The notes below the pieces were generated by a model. That model saw nothing but the letters and a program-made list of their open reading frames with translations, searched no databases and was not told where the DNA came from. A DNA stretch of 64,000 nucleotides from Pedobacter insulae (GTDB taxonomy: Bacteria; Bacteroidota; Bacteroidia; Sphingobacteriales; Sphingobacteriaceae): assembly GCF_900113525.1 (NCBI RefSeq), contig NZ_FOPP01000007.1:124001-188000 (forward strand), in the 5' to 3' direction. The stretch's first letter is position 1. Every line of letters starts with the position of its first letter. The translations under genes were made by a program, and so were the position numbers. Shown here one piece after another: positions 35,609 to 42,897 of this stretch.

Positions 35609-35616
35609 CAAAGATA
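35609..35616 (-). promoter_or_regulatory. Probable -7 box of clpP-clpX
   Basis: TATCTTTG on the minus strand matches TAnnTTTG, about 140 nt before the clpP ATG. No good TTTG stands at the expected -33 position. A promoter here would let clpPX be made independently of tig. Confidence 0.5.
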
Positions 35617-35660
35617 AATCGATGCGCAATATTCAGATAATGAGGGTATTGTAAATGCTA

Positions 35661-35684
35661 AGAGCAGCCCAATTGAGCTGCTCT
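35661..35684. terminator. Hairpin between tig and clpP
   Basis: AGAGCAGC and GCTGCTCT are perfect 8-bp arms around an 8-nt loop, 77 nt past the tig stop. The plus-strand side is followed by a T-rich stretch, but on the minus strand (the direction of tig) no T-run follows, so its strength as a tig terminator is uncertain. It may attenuate read-through into clpP. Confidence 0.5.
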
Positions 35685-35760
35685 GCAAATTTTATTTCTT
35701 AGGTACTGACAATTGGTCTGTTAGCGCGATTGACACTGCCAAACTGCGTTCCCTTACTAG

Positions 35761-37107
35761 CTATTTCATTTCTACAAACTTTGCGTATCCGATCTCTTTT
35801 TGATCAAGCGTAGCAACAGATTTGATATAGTCGAATACCTTTAATGCTTTTACTTCATCGAAAATACGGTTGGCATTTTCTTTTTCCTGTAAGAAAGTTG
35901 TGGTGTATTGCGCCAATTGATCTTCTGGCATTGGTTGCGGGCTGTACATTCTAAACTGGGCATCTAAGCGTTGCTTTGCAGTTTCGAAAACATCTTTATA
36001 ATCGATTTTAATTTCGTTGTCTGTGATGATTTTATTCTCGATTAACGTCCATTTTAAGTTCTTGGCAAAATCATCATATCCTTGTGCCAACTCTTCGTCT
36101 GTTAATTTCTCGTTGGTTGCTTTTAACCATTTACGCAAGAACTCATCCGGCAATTGCATTTTAGTTTGCGATGTTAACTGTGTGTAAATATCGTTTTGCA
36201 ATTTACGATCAGCATCTTGCTGGAACATGCTTTCGATTTCTTCGGTTATTTTTGCTCTGAAACCAGCTTCATCTGTTACTACACCAGGGCCAAATATCTT
36301 ATCAAAGAACTCTTGATTTAAATCTGATTCTTCTAAGCGGTTTACATTTTTAACAGTAACCTGGAATTTTGACTTCAATTCTTTAGCGTCTACCTCTTCG
36401 ATGTTTAATAATTTTGCAATAACGGTTTCATTGCCGTCAAAAGCCTTCTGTACATCTAGTTCGATCACATCGTCTTTTTTAAGACCCACTAAAGATTTTA
36501 AGATCTTTTTATCGGTTACGAGATCGGTACGGATAGATCCAGTACTGGTAATCCCGCCTTCGAAAACTGTTCCATCTGGGGAAAGTTGCACTAAGTCGGC
36601 ATAAATTACATCACCTTCAGCCGCAACTTCAGGATTGGTCATTTTGCCGTAACTTTTACGGATGTTCGTGATACGGGCAGCGAGTGTTTCTTCATCTGCC
36701 TTTACATCATAATAAGTAAATTTATCTTTTGAAGTAATTTCAACGTCAACAGCTGGCGCCAAGCCTAACTCATAGTTGAATACGAATTCATCTGTGTTAT
36801 CCCATTTAAATTCGATAGTATCGTCCAAAACAGGCAATGGTTGACCAAGCACTTCAACTTTATTGTCTGTTAAATGTTTAGTTAATGTTTCACTTAATAA
36901 GGTGTTGATTTCTTCCACTAAAATGCTTTTGCCGTACATTTTTTTAATGTGGCCAACTGGAACCATTCCTTTGCGGAAGCCCGGTAGGTTTGCTTTTTTA
37001 GCTTGTTCTTTAAGCGATTTCTCTACTCTCGAAGCATAATCTTCAGGTGCAATAGTGATTTTTACAATTGCATTTAAATCGTCAACTTTTTCCTGTGTGA
37101 TATTCAT
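35761..37107 (-). CDS. tig: Trigger factor chaperone
   Basis: A 448-residue ribosome-associated chaperone. The ribosome-binding signature is PGFRKGMVPVGHIKKMYG near residues 40-57; a PPIase-like middle domain (about 150-240) and a long helical C-terminal domain follow. The PPIase part looks poorly conserved, as I would expect for this phylum. It binds nascent chains at the ribosome exit tunnel. The order tig-clpP-clpX is conserved widely in bacteria. It lies just downstream of the tRNA-Leu terminator. Confidence 0.95.
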   Translation of the reverse strand: MNITQEKVDDLNAIVKITIAPEDYASRVEKSLKEQAKKANLPGFRKGMVPVGHIKKMYGKSILVEEINTLLSETLTKHLTDNKVEVLGQPLPVLDDTIEFKWDNTDEFVFNYELGLAPAVDVEITSKDKFTYYDVKADEETLAARITNIRKSYGKMTNPEVAAEGDVIYADLVQLSPDGTVFEGGITSTGSIRTDLVTDKKILKSLVGLKKDDVIELDVQKAFDGNETVIAKLLNIEEVDAKELKSKFQVTVKNVNRLEESDLNQEFFDKIFGPGVVTDEAGFRAKITEEIESMFQQDADRKLQNDIYTQLTSQTKMQLPDEFLRKWLKATNEKLTDEELAQGYDDFAKNLKWTLIENKIITDNEIKIDYKDVFETAKQRLDAQFRMYSPQPMPEDQLAQYTTTFLQEKENANRIFDEVKALKVFDYIKSVATLDQKEIGYAKFVEMK

Positions 37108-37130
37108 TTCAATTCTTATTAATGTCTTTT

Positions 37131-37168
37131 AAAAATAAAGCCGTTCCGATAATTAATCGAAACGGCTT
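37131..37168 (-). terminator. Terminator of tRNA-Leu
   Basis: Stem AAGCCGTT / AACGGCTT (37138-37145 with 37161-37168) is extended by an inner CGAT/ATCG helix. On the minus strand TTATTTTTA follows. It starts 10 nt after the tRNA 3' end. Confidence 0.82.
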
Positions 37169-37178
37169 CAGGTATTAG

Positions 37179-37260
37179 TGCGGATGAAGGGACTCGAACC
37201 CCCACGCCGTGAAGCGCCAGATCCTAAGTCTGGTGCGGCTACCAATTACGCCACATCCGC
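37179..37260 (-). tRNA. tRNA-Leu (anticodon TAG)
   Basis: An 82-nt class II tRNA on the minus strand. Acceptor arms GCGGATG / CATCCGC pair fully with discriminator A; the anticodon arm is CCAGA-CTTAGGA-TCTGG, giving TAG; the T-loop GGTTCGAGTCC is present. CCA is not encoded. It decodes CUA/CUN leucine codons. Confidence 0.96.
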
Positions 37261-37282
37261 AATTAGGATTTATTTTGGATTG

Positions 37283-37312
37283 CAAAGATAGCGTTTTGTG
37301 TCAATTTTCAAA
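37283..37312 (-). promoter_or_regulatory. Bacteroidota-type promoter of tRNA-Leu
   Basis: On the minus strand: TTTG (37312-37309), an 18-nt spacer, then TATCTTTG (37290-37283). This matches the -33/-7 consensus with a spacer one base short of 19. It lies 23 nt before the mature tRNA. Confidence 0.75.
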
Positions 37313-37330
37313 AAGGAAAAGAAAATATTT

Positions 37331-37369
37331 TTAATTAGCAAATTGATCAATTAGCTAATTAGCTAATTA
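37331..37369. repeat. AATTAGCTAATT-type palindromic repeat, copy 1
   Basis: A run of TTAATTAGC, AAATTGATCAATT and two TAGCTAATT units, self-complementary throughout. It includes the last codons and stop (TAA at 37359-37361) of the BtuF-like gene. A close relative lies at 61936-61972, again at the end of a minus-strand gene. Confidence 0.75.
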
Positions 37370-38162
37370 CCAGTTTGTCCTGTAAATAAAATAAATACTC
37401 AACCGCTTTAACCAGTCGACTCCCATACCAGGAAAACATCTCTCCATCTACCAACATTACTTTTGAATGAGGGAAGGCAGCCTCAATTTCTTCGATATGT
37501 TTTTCTTTAAAAGGGTAGGGTTCTGAAGAAAGCAAAATCAGTTCACAGTTTTCGGCTTTTAATTCTTCAAGGTCCATGGAAGGATATCTGGATTGCTTAA
37601 CCACATTGGTAAGTCCAATTTTTCTCAAGATATCATCAATAAAAGTATGTTGACCGGCGAACATATAGGGGTCTTTCCAAATAAGGTAAGCGGCTCGTTT
37701 ATTGATGTTTTTGCTGAGCGCCAATGTTTGTAGGTCTGTAAACCCCGTATTAATCAGGTGATTTAAATAAGCGGCTTCGGGACTTCTATCTACAAGCTCT
37801 CCAATTTGATGGATTGTATGCAGAGCATCTTCGAGATTGGTAATATCGCTCATCCAGACTGGAAAATCCTGCATTAAAGCTTCAATCTCGCTTTGTGTAT
37901 TCTCTTCTTTGTTGCCGATAATAAGATCAGGTTGTAGCTCCCTAATGAGGTTTAATTTAAGTTTTTTGGTGCCTCCAACTTTCGTGCAGCCTGCAAATTT
38001 CTCGATAGGGTGGATACAAAATTTGGTGATACCGATAATTTCGTTAGTTAGACCTAAATCGAATAAAAGCTCGCTTTGAGAGGGAACTAAGGAGACGATT
38101 TTTTTGGGAGGATAATTTATGGTTATTGTCCTGCCCATTTGGTCTGTAAACGATTTTCTCAT
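37359..38162 (-). CDS. Periplasmic-type binding protein, BtuF-like (helical-backbone metal receptor)
   Basis: A 267-residue protein with the two-lobed fold of class III binding proteins: KKIVSLVPSQSELLFDLGL starts lobe one, a long connecting helix spans the middle (about 120-150), and lobe two has YLIWKDPYMFAGQHTFIDDILRKIG. The family binds cobalamin or siderophore-iron for ABC importers. No signal peptide is evident (MRKSFTDQMGRTITI), so it may be cytosolic, as for similar stand-alone homologues. No permease or ATPase is adjacent. Its ATG overlaps the upstream gene's TGA by one base. Confidence 0.8.
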   Translation of the reverse strand: MRKSFTDQMGRTITINYPPKKIVSLVPSQSELLFDLGLTNEIIGITKFCIHPIEKFAGCTKVGGTKKLKLNLIRELQPDLIIGNKEENTQSEIEALMQDFPVWMSDITNLEDALHTIHQIGELVDRSPEAAYLNHLINTGFTDLQTLALSKNINKRAAYLIWKDPYMFAGQHTFIDDILRKIGLTNVVKQSRYPSMDLEELKAENCELILLSSEPYPFKEKHIEEIEAAFPHSKVMLVDGEMFSWYGSRLVKAVEYLFYLQDKLVIS

Positions 38163-39007
38163 CAGTCTGCTAAGCTATCAACCACTATGCTAATTTCGTG
38201 ATCGCCAATGGTAATAATCCGTTCCTTATATAGCCCACCAATTGCTTTTTTGAAGGCGCTTTTGCTGATCTGGAAACGCTCATAAATTTCTTCTGGCGTA
38301 CTTTTGTCGCCCAGCGCAATTTTGCCGCCACGTTCTCTCAACTCTTTCAATAGTACATCTTTGGTGTCCAGGATATGACTATAGCCCAATGGCTGTAAGC
38401 TAAGATCTATCTTGCCTTCAATACGGATCTTTTTGATCCACCCTTTACGCTGTTCGCCGACTTTTAGATTAGCAAATAGCTCATTGTGGTAGAGAAGGCC
38501 AATGTACCGGTTGTTAATAATGGCATTAAAACCAAGGTCTGTTTTCTCGCTAATTAGCAGACTCACTTCATCACCTTCATCAATTTCAAAGTCTTCTTCT
38601 TCAATAAAGCGGTCTAAACGTGAGGAAGCTAGCATTCTTTGATTACTCTCATCCAGGTAAAGATACACCACATAACTTTCGTCCAGCTGCATTGGGCGTT
38701 TTTGATCCCGGGTAGGAACATACACGTCTTTTCCGATGCCCAGATCTAAGTATGCACCGTCCTCTGTTACATCAACAACTGTTAAACAAGCAAAATCAGC
38801 TACCTGTGCCAGCGCTTTCTTGGTAGTGGCAATCGTTTGTCCATCCTTATTTACAAATACGAATACGGTAATGTTGTCGCCAATTTCCACATTAGCGGGT
38901 ACGTCGCTATATGGCAATAAGATTTCTCTGTGCCCGTCAGACAGACTTAAGCCATCGCTATTTTTTGCTGCTATTTGTAGATCGTTAAATTTTCCTATCG
39001 TTATCAT
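38162..39007 (-). CDS. CvfB-like S1 RNA-binding protein
   Basis: About 281 residues from ATG 39007 (MITIGKFNDLQIA), the normal start of the family; an in-frame start 66 bp further upstream is less likely. It has S1-like OB folds (residues about 5-60, 65-130 with DLGIGKDVYVPT, and 140-215) and a C-terminal winged helix (TPEEIYERFQISKSAFKKAIGGLYKE). CvfB homologues bind RNA and affect virulence gene expression in Firmicutes; the role here is unknown. It is translationally coupled to the BtuF-like gene by a TGATG overlap. Confidence 0.85.
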   Translation of the reverse strand: MITIGKFNDLQIAAKNSDGLSLSDGHREILLPYSDVPANVEIGDNITVFVFVNKDGQTIATTKKALAQVADFACLTVVDVTEDGAYLDLGIGKDVYVPTRDQKRPMQLDESYVVYLYLDESNQRMLASSRLDRFIEEEDFEIDEGDEVSLLISEKTDLGFNAIINNRYIGLLYHNELFANLKVGEQRKGWIKKIRIEGKIDLSLQPLGYSHILDTKDVLLKELRERGGKIALGDKSTPEEIYERFQISKSAFKKAIGGLYKERIITIGDHEISIVVDSLAD

Positions 39008-39120
39008 GTTATGCTTTGAAAAAGCAAAGTTACTATTAAATATTCTTAATGGTTTTAGGAAATTGAAAACCATAATTATCCATCCTTGTTATTAGGATGT
39101 ACAGCATAAAATTCATAGTC

Positions 39121-39336
39121 ATGCAAGAAGATCAAAAATTTACTGAAAATGGAATTAGCACGCCACATAATTCACCTCAGCGATCTGATGAGCCGAATAG
39201 CGCGCATGCAACCGGCACCACGGAAAATTATGTAAAGGACCGTAAAGAGAAAGCGGAAAAGCAAATGGAAGCAGAACACAAAATGGAATCCAAATCTCTT
39301 TGGGATTGGGGGTCTATTAAATATGTGATTCTTTGA
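39121..39336 (+). CDS. Small hydrophilic hypothetical protein
   Basis: A 71-residue, highly charged protein from ATG 39121; an ATG 24 bp upstream in frame is possible. The central part is Glu/Lys-rich (YVKDRKEKAEKQMEAEHKM), probably helical, and the C terminus is SLWDWGSIKYVIL. I recognise no family. It is a plus-strand gene in a minus-strand neighbourhood, with only 1 bp to the stop of the convergent DUF983 gene. The biased composition and clean fit in the gap suggest a real gene, but this is not certain. Confidence 0.55.
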   Translation: MQEDQKFTENGISTPHNSPQRSDEPNSAHATGTTENYVKDRKEKAEKQMEAEHKMESKSLWDWGSIKYVIL

Positions 39337-39337
39337 G

Positions 39338-39751
39338 TTAGTTTCTTTTAAGTTTACGGCCAGGTTCATAATGCAGCCCTGGGGAGAGCCAGTATAATAA
39401 TATCATTCTAGCGTAACGGTAATTAAAGGGAGAAAATATCACCGAAGCTCCTATTAAAATTGCCACGAAATACCAGAGATTTTCATACTCCAAGGTGAGG
39501 CCGAATACGTAGGCTGCGACAGAGATGGTGATCATTTCCGCGACATTCATTGCGTAACTCACAAACATTGCTACGTAGAAATAACCTGGCTCTCTTTCGA
39601 ATTTTAGTCCACAATGTGGGCAGTATTCGTTCATCTGTTGCGCCTTTAAGCTATATACCGGGCCGTTAAAAACTTTCCCAACTCTACACCGGGGGCATTT
39701 GGAGTTTGAAAGTCCATGCCATTGTCCTATTATTTTTTGTTCAGTTTCCAT
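39338..39751 (-). CDS. DUF983 membrane protein with zinc-ribbon motif
   Basis: A 137-residue protein. An N-terminal zinc-ribbon-like set, CPRCRVGKVF and CPHCGLKFE, is followed by two hydrophobic segments (residues about 65-115). This is the DUF983 layout. The family is common in Bacteroidota and alphaproteobacteria, has no settled function, and sometimes lies near cytochrome oxidase genes; none is nearby here. It overlaps the AraC-type gene upstream by 11 bp, implying a shared transcript. Confidence 0.85.
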   Translation of the reverse strand: METEQKIIGQWHGLSNSKCPRCRVGKVFNGPVYSLKAQQMNEYCPHCGLKFEREPGYFYVAMFVSYAMNVAEMITISVAAYVFGLTLEYENLWYFVAILIGASVIFSPFNYRYARMILLYWLSPGLHYEPGRKLKRN

Positions 39752-40619
39752 GTATAATTGATTTTCTAAATTTCTCTGGGGTCATTTTCTCGTATTTCTT
39801 AAAGAATTTAATAAAATACGATTGGTCTGTGAAATTAAGCTGATCTGCTATTTCACTAATTCTTAAGTCTACATTGACTAATAATCTTTTGGCTTCTAGC
39901 AAAACCCGGTCACGAATTAAAGAGCCGGCAGAAACTCCCAAAAAGTCATTGCATAAAGCGTTTAGATGATTGGGTGTAATATATAATAAAGCGGCATATT
40001 GCTTTGGCAGCTTTAGGTCGGTGTAGTTACTTTCTATAAGTGCCATAAAATTAGCTAAGAGTGTATGGTTATAAGTTTCCTTATTAAAAGGTTCAAGCGT
40101 AGCTTGAAACCTGGCTATTTCTATAAACACTCTCAGGAGTAAGATTTTAACTAAATCGTCGTTTACAGGTGCTTCGTGTAGGCCTTCCTTTAAGATGTCT
40201 TCAAATATAGCGGTGATCTTTTGCTGGATTTCTGGTGGGAGTGCTAGTACTTGAGCATTTGGTTGTCCGCTAAAAAAATGAAAACGGCTCAAATAATCTG
40301 TTGCTAGTAGCAACGAACTAAAATAGGTTCTGGCAAAATTAATAAGGTATCCAGAGGGCTTTGTGCTAAAATTCCAATGGTGTACCTGACCGGGAATCAT
40401 AAAATAAATGAGGCCGGGTTTGATGTCAAACTTTTTAAAATCAATTTGCTGTTCTCCTTCACCTTCCGTAAAAAATACCAAATGGTAAAATGTGTGCTTA
40501 TGGGGTTTTAATAGCTGTTCATTCTGACTGAGGTAGTGGCCAAATTCACTCACTAGAATCCCTTCATTTTTGTATGATTTTAGTGTTTCAATCGCATAAA
40601 TGGGGATCTTTGAACTCAT
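39741..40619 (-). CDS. AraC family transcriptional regulator
   Basis: About 292 residues from ATG 40619 (MSSKIPIYAI); an in-frame TTG two codons earlier coincides with the promoter -7 box and is rejected. The N-terminal cupin-like sensor contains PHKHTFYHLVFFTEGEGEQ. The C-terminal double helix-turn-helix ends LRISEIADQLNFTDQSYFIKFFKKYEKMTPEKFR, the AraC signature. Its regulon is unknown; the overlapping DUF983 gene is cotranscribed. Confidence 0.9.
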   Translation of the reverse strand: MSSKIPIYAIETLKSYKNEGILVSEFGHYLSQNEQLLKPHKHTFYHLVFFTEGEGEQQIDFKKFDIKPGLIYFMIPGQVHHWNFSTKPSGYLINFARTYFSSLLLATDYLSRFHFFSGQPNAQVLALPPEIQQKITAIFEDILKEGLHEAPVNDDLVKILLLRVFIEIARFQATLEPFNKETYNHTLLANFMALIESNYTDLKLPKQYAALLYITPNHLNALCNDFLGVSAGSLIRDRVLLEAKRLLVNVDLRISEIADQLNFTDQSYFIKFFKKYEKMTPEKFRKSIIHGN

Positions 40620-40622
40620 ATT

Positions 40623-40630
40623 CAAAGGTA
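40623..40630 (-). promoter_or_regulatory. -7 box immediately before the AraC-type gene
   Basis: TACCTTTG on the minus strand matches TAnnTTTG and ends only 3 nt before the ATG at 40619. If used, the transcript would start at or very near the start codon (leaderless). No clear TTTG is seen at -33. Confidence 0.45.
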
Positions 40631-40688
40631 AGGTTTTAATTTCCTTTAGAAAGGTATAATTTAAACGAAAAAAGGTATTTTTTACTTA

Positions 40689-40716
40689 GCTTGCTTCGCC
40701 ATGCTCGCAATGACAG
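40689..40716. repeat. Partial copy of the REP-like palindrome
   Basis: GCTTGCTTCG, then CTCGCAATGACAG, matches one arm of the palindromes at 59427 and 48557 (ATTGCTTCGTACCTCGCAATGACG), with a few changed bases at the centre. The opposite arm is missing. It lies in the 107-bp gap between the exonuclease/GIY-YIG stop and the AraC-type gene. Confidence 0.6.
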
Positions 40717-40726
40717 GCGAGTAAGA

Positions 40727-42103
40727 CTAAGGATTGATCAGGATTTTTTTATGGGGAAATTGGCTGCTATGGGATAAAATCATATTCATGATATAGTCGT
40801 TAGAAGGATAGGGTGTGATCACTGATTTAAGCGTTTCCAAATCATTTATATCGACGTGATTGGAAATATATCCCATACCATAGAACTTCCCTCTTTCAAC
40901 CCATAAGCAACTTTTTTCATCTTCAGCTCTTCCATTATCAATTAAAGCAAATGAAGGCAACAGGTTTTGTAATTCTTCGATAGCCTGTTTAGCGCGATGA
41001 TTATAATCGTCTACGCTTTCTGCCCCAATACACGCACCTAGGCAGGTTCCGTTTGCGTGGCCTGTACATGCGGCTTTTTGTTTTTGAATAAAACAGAGTT
41101 TTTCACATAACAGATGCTCACCGGCAATTGTTCGTAGTAGTTGATGGCCTTCCAATAAATGGTTAAAGCTATATAGCACGGTGCCATTGTTTCGATACTT
41201 ATCTATTCCTAAGCGGATGTATCCATTTTGATCTTCGAAATGATAAAGCGAATACTTTTGTTCGAAGCGTTTCATAGCCCTGTTATTTTCCGGCCATAAC
41301 TTCTTGATTTCTGCGGCTTCTAATATAAATGCCATCAATTCAGTTCCACATTCTTGGTAATCGATTGTATGGATATCTTTTAAGAAATTTTGCCGCTGTT
41401 GTGTAATGCTATGCCCGGTGAAATGCGTACATACCCGCTTTTTAATTTGTTTAGCCTTCCCTACGTAAATTACTTTTCCTTTATGATCTTTAAAATAATA
41501 AACCCCTGGAGTATTGGGTAAATTATCAATTTGCGATTTTTGGAGATTTGCAGGTAGTACTTGTTCTTTTGAAGTTTTTTTCAGGGTATCTGCAATTAAG
41601 CCACCGGTATCTTTTTCGATAAGCATTGCCAGCAGTATGGCCGTGGCACTTGCATCCCCTTCGGCACGATGCCTATTGGTTAAAGGTATGGATAAGGAAG
41701 TGCATAACTTTCCTAAACTGTAGGAAGGGAGGCCGGGGAATAATCTTCGGCTCAGTCTAACAGTGCACAATTTCTTGCTATTTAACAGATAGCCACAGGC
41801 TTCTAAATGATGCTTAATAAAGGAGTAATCAAAATTTACATTATGGGCTACGAAAATTTTATCGTGTAATAAGTGATAAATTTCGTCTGCTACCGTTCTA
41901 AAATCGGGCGCATTCGAGACCATTTCATCATTTATTCCTGTTAATGCCTGTATATAAACCGGAATGTTTTGGTGCGGATTAACTAAGGTGTCGTATTGTT
42001 TAATAATCTTTTCACCATCGTGAATTAAGATGGCAATTTCTGTAATTCCATGATGAGCGGCATAACCACCTGTTGTTTCAATATCTACAACTGCGTATAA
42101 CAT
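40727..42103 (-). CDS. DEDDh exonuclease fused to GIY-YIG (UvrC-N/Cho-like) nuclease
   Basis: A 458-residue fusion. Residues 1-165 form a DnaQ-type 3'-5' exonuclease: VDIETTG (DxE), HNVNFDYSFI, and HRAEGDA (catalytic His and Asp). Residues about 195-280 form a GIY-YIG nuclease: NTPGVYYFKDHKGKVIYVGKAKQIKKRV. The rest resembles the UvrC/Cho region after GIY-YIG, with four Cys between about 335 and 360 (KLCFIQKQKAACTGHANGTC). The UvrC C-terminal nuclease and HhH are absent. Such fusions are known and probably act in DNA repair incision plus resection. It is alone on its transcript. Confidence 0.9.
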   Translation of the reverse strand: MLYAVVDIETTGGYAAHHGITEIAILIHDGEKIIKQYDTLVNPHQNIPVYIQALTGINDEMVSNAPDFRTVADEIYHLLHDKIFVAHNVNFDYSFIKHHLEACGYLLNSKKLCTVRLSRRLFPGLPSYSLGKLCTSLSIPLTNRHRAEGDASATAILLAMLIEKDTGGLIADTLKKTSKEQVLPANLQKSQIDNLPNTPGVYYFKDHKGKVIYVGKAKQIKKRVCTHFTGHSITQQRQNFLKDIHTIDYQECGTELMAFILEAAEIKKLWPENNRAMKRFEQKYSLYHFEDQNGYIRLGIDKYRNNGTVLYSFNHLLEGHQLLRTIAGEHLLCEKLCFIQKQKAACTGHANGTCLGACIGAESVDDYNHRAKQAIEELQNLLPSFALIDNGRAEDEKSCLWVERGKFYGMGYISNHVDINDLETLKSVITPYPSNDYIMNMILSHSSQFPHKKILINP

Positions 42104-42229
42104 AAATTGGGAATGGGAAACAAATATACTAAAAATATTAGTAATTAGCGGTAAAGTTAAAATTTTTACACCTTATACAATAAACCTTGGAAAATGTCGT
42201 CTTATATAGGAGAGCGTTAATTTAGATAT

Positions 42230-42258
42230 CGGGGATAGGACTTTATGTTTTATCCCCG
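42230..42258 (-). terminator. Hairpin overlapping the PAP2 stop codon
   Basis: CGGGGATA (42230-42237) and TATCCCCG (42251-42258) form an 8-bp stem around a 13-nt loop. One arm covers the end of the PAP2 coding sequence. No T-run follows on the minus strand, so it is a weak terminator candidate. Confidence 0.35.
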
Positions 42259-42897
42259 GTTCTTTTTTAGGGGCCGTAAATAGAGGTAGCTCAAGATGAT
42301 TAGGCAAATCAATCCCAATATAAATCCTGCCAAGGTATCACTAAACCAATGCGCACCTAAATATACCCGGGAAAAAGGGATCGTAATGATAAAGAACATG
42401 GAAATGTAAGTGATTAGGTTTCTTGTTAAAGTGGACAGGTCTGTTAGTTGTTTCATTAAAATGATCATAAATCCGAAGAACAAAATGTAGGAGAGTACGT
42501 GTCCGCTGGGGTAGCTTTGAAACCGGTTAATTTCTACCAGCCTGACATAAAATTCAGTAGGGCGTGGCCGGTCGATTATATTCTTAATGCCCAAGATGAT
42601 CAATCCGGATAGGAGTATAGATAGGACAAATAGCGATTCTCTTTTGTATTTGAGTCGGTAAAAGCCGATTGAAACAAGGAATATCATCACAAAAGAATAG
42701 GGTAATTCGCCAAAAAGACTGATAGCTATCATAATTTTATCCAACACATCTGAGTGGTATTTTTGAAGAAGGAGGGATATTTTGTGGTCGAATGACGGAA
42801 TTGGATTTGCGCTTATATAAAAAGTGAGCAGGGTAAAGGCAAGCGTTAATGTGAGGACAGCTAGCTGTATTAAATGGCGTTTACTTTTCATCAGCAT
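42250..42897 (-). CDS. PAP2 family membrane phosphatase
   Basis: A 215-residue protein with about six hydrophobic segments. The three phosphatase motifs are KNIIDRPRP (motif 1), YPSGH (motif 2) and SRVYLGAHWFSD (motif 3). Family members dephosphorylate lipid phosphates such as undecaprenyl pyrophosphate or phosphatidate, with the active site on the periplasmic face. The start (ATG 42897, or ATG 42891 two codons on) lies inside the MFS gene, a 17-bp overlap, so the two are cotranscribed. Confidence 0.9.
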   Translation of the reverse strand: MLMKSKRHLIQLAVLTLTLAFTLLTFYISANPIPSFDHKISLLLQKYHSDVLDKIMIAISLFGELPYSFVMIFLVSIGFYRLKYKRESLFVLSILLSGLIILGIKNIIDRPRPTEFYVRLVEINRFQSYPSGHVLSYILFFGFMIILMKQLTDLSTLTRNLITYISMFFIITIPFSRVYLGAHWFSDTLAGFILGLICLIILSYLYLRPLKKNRG

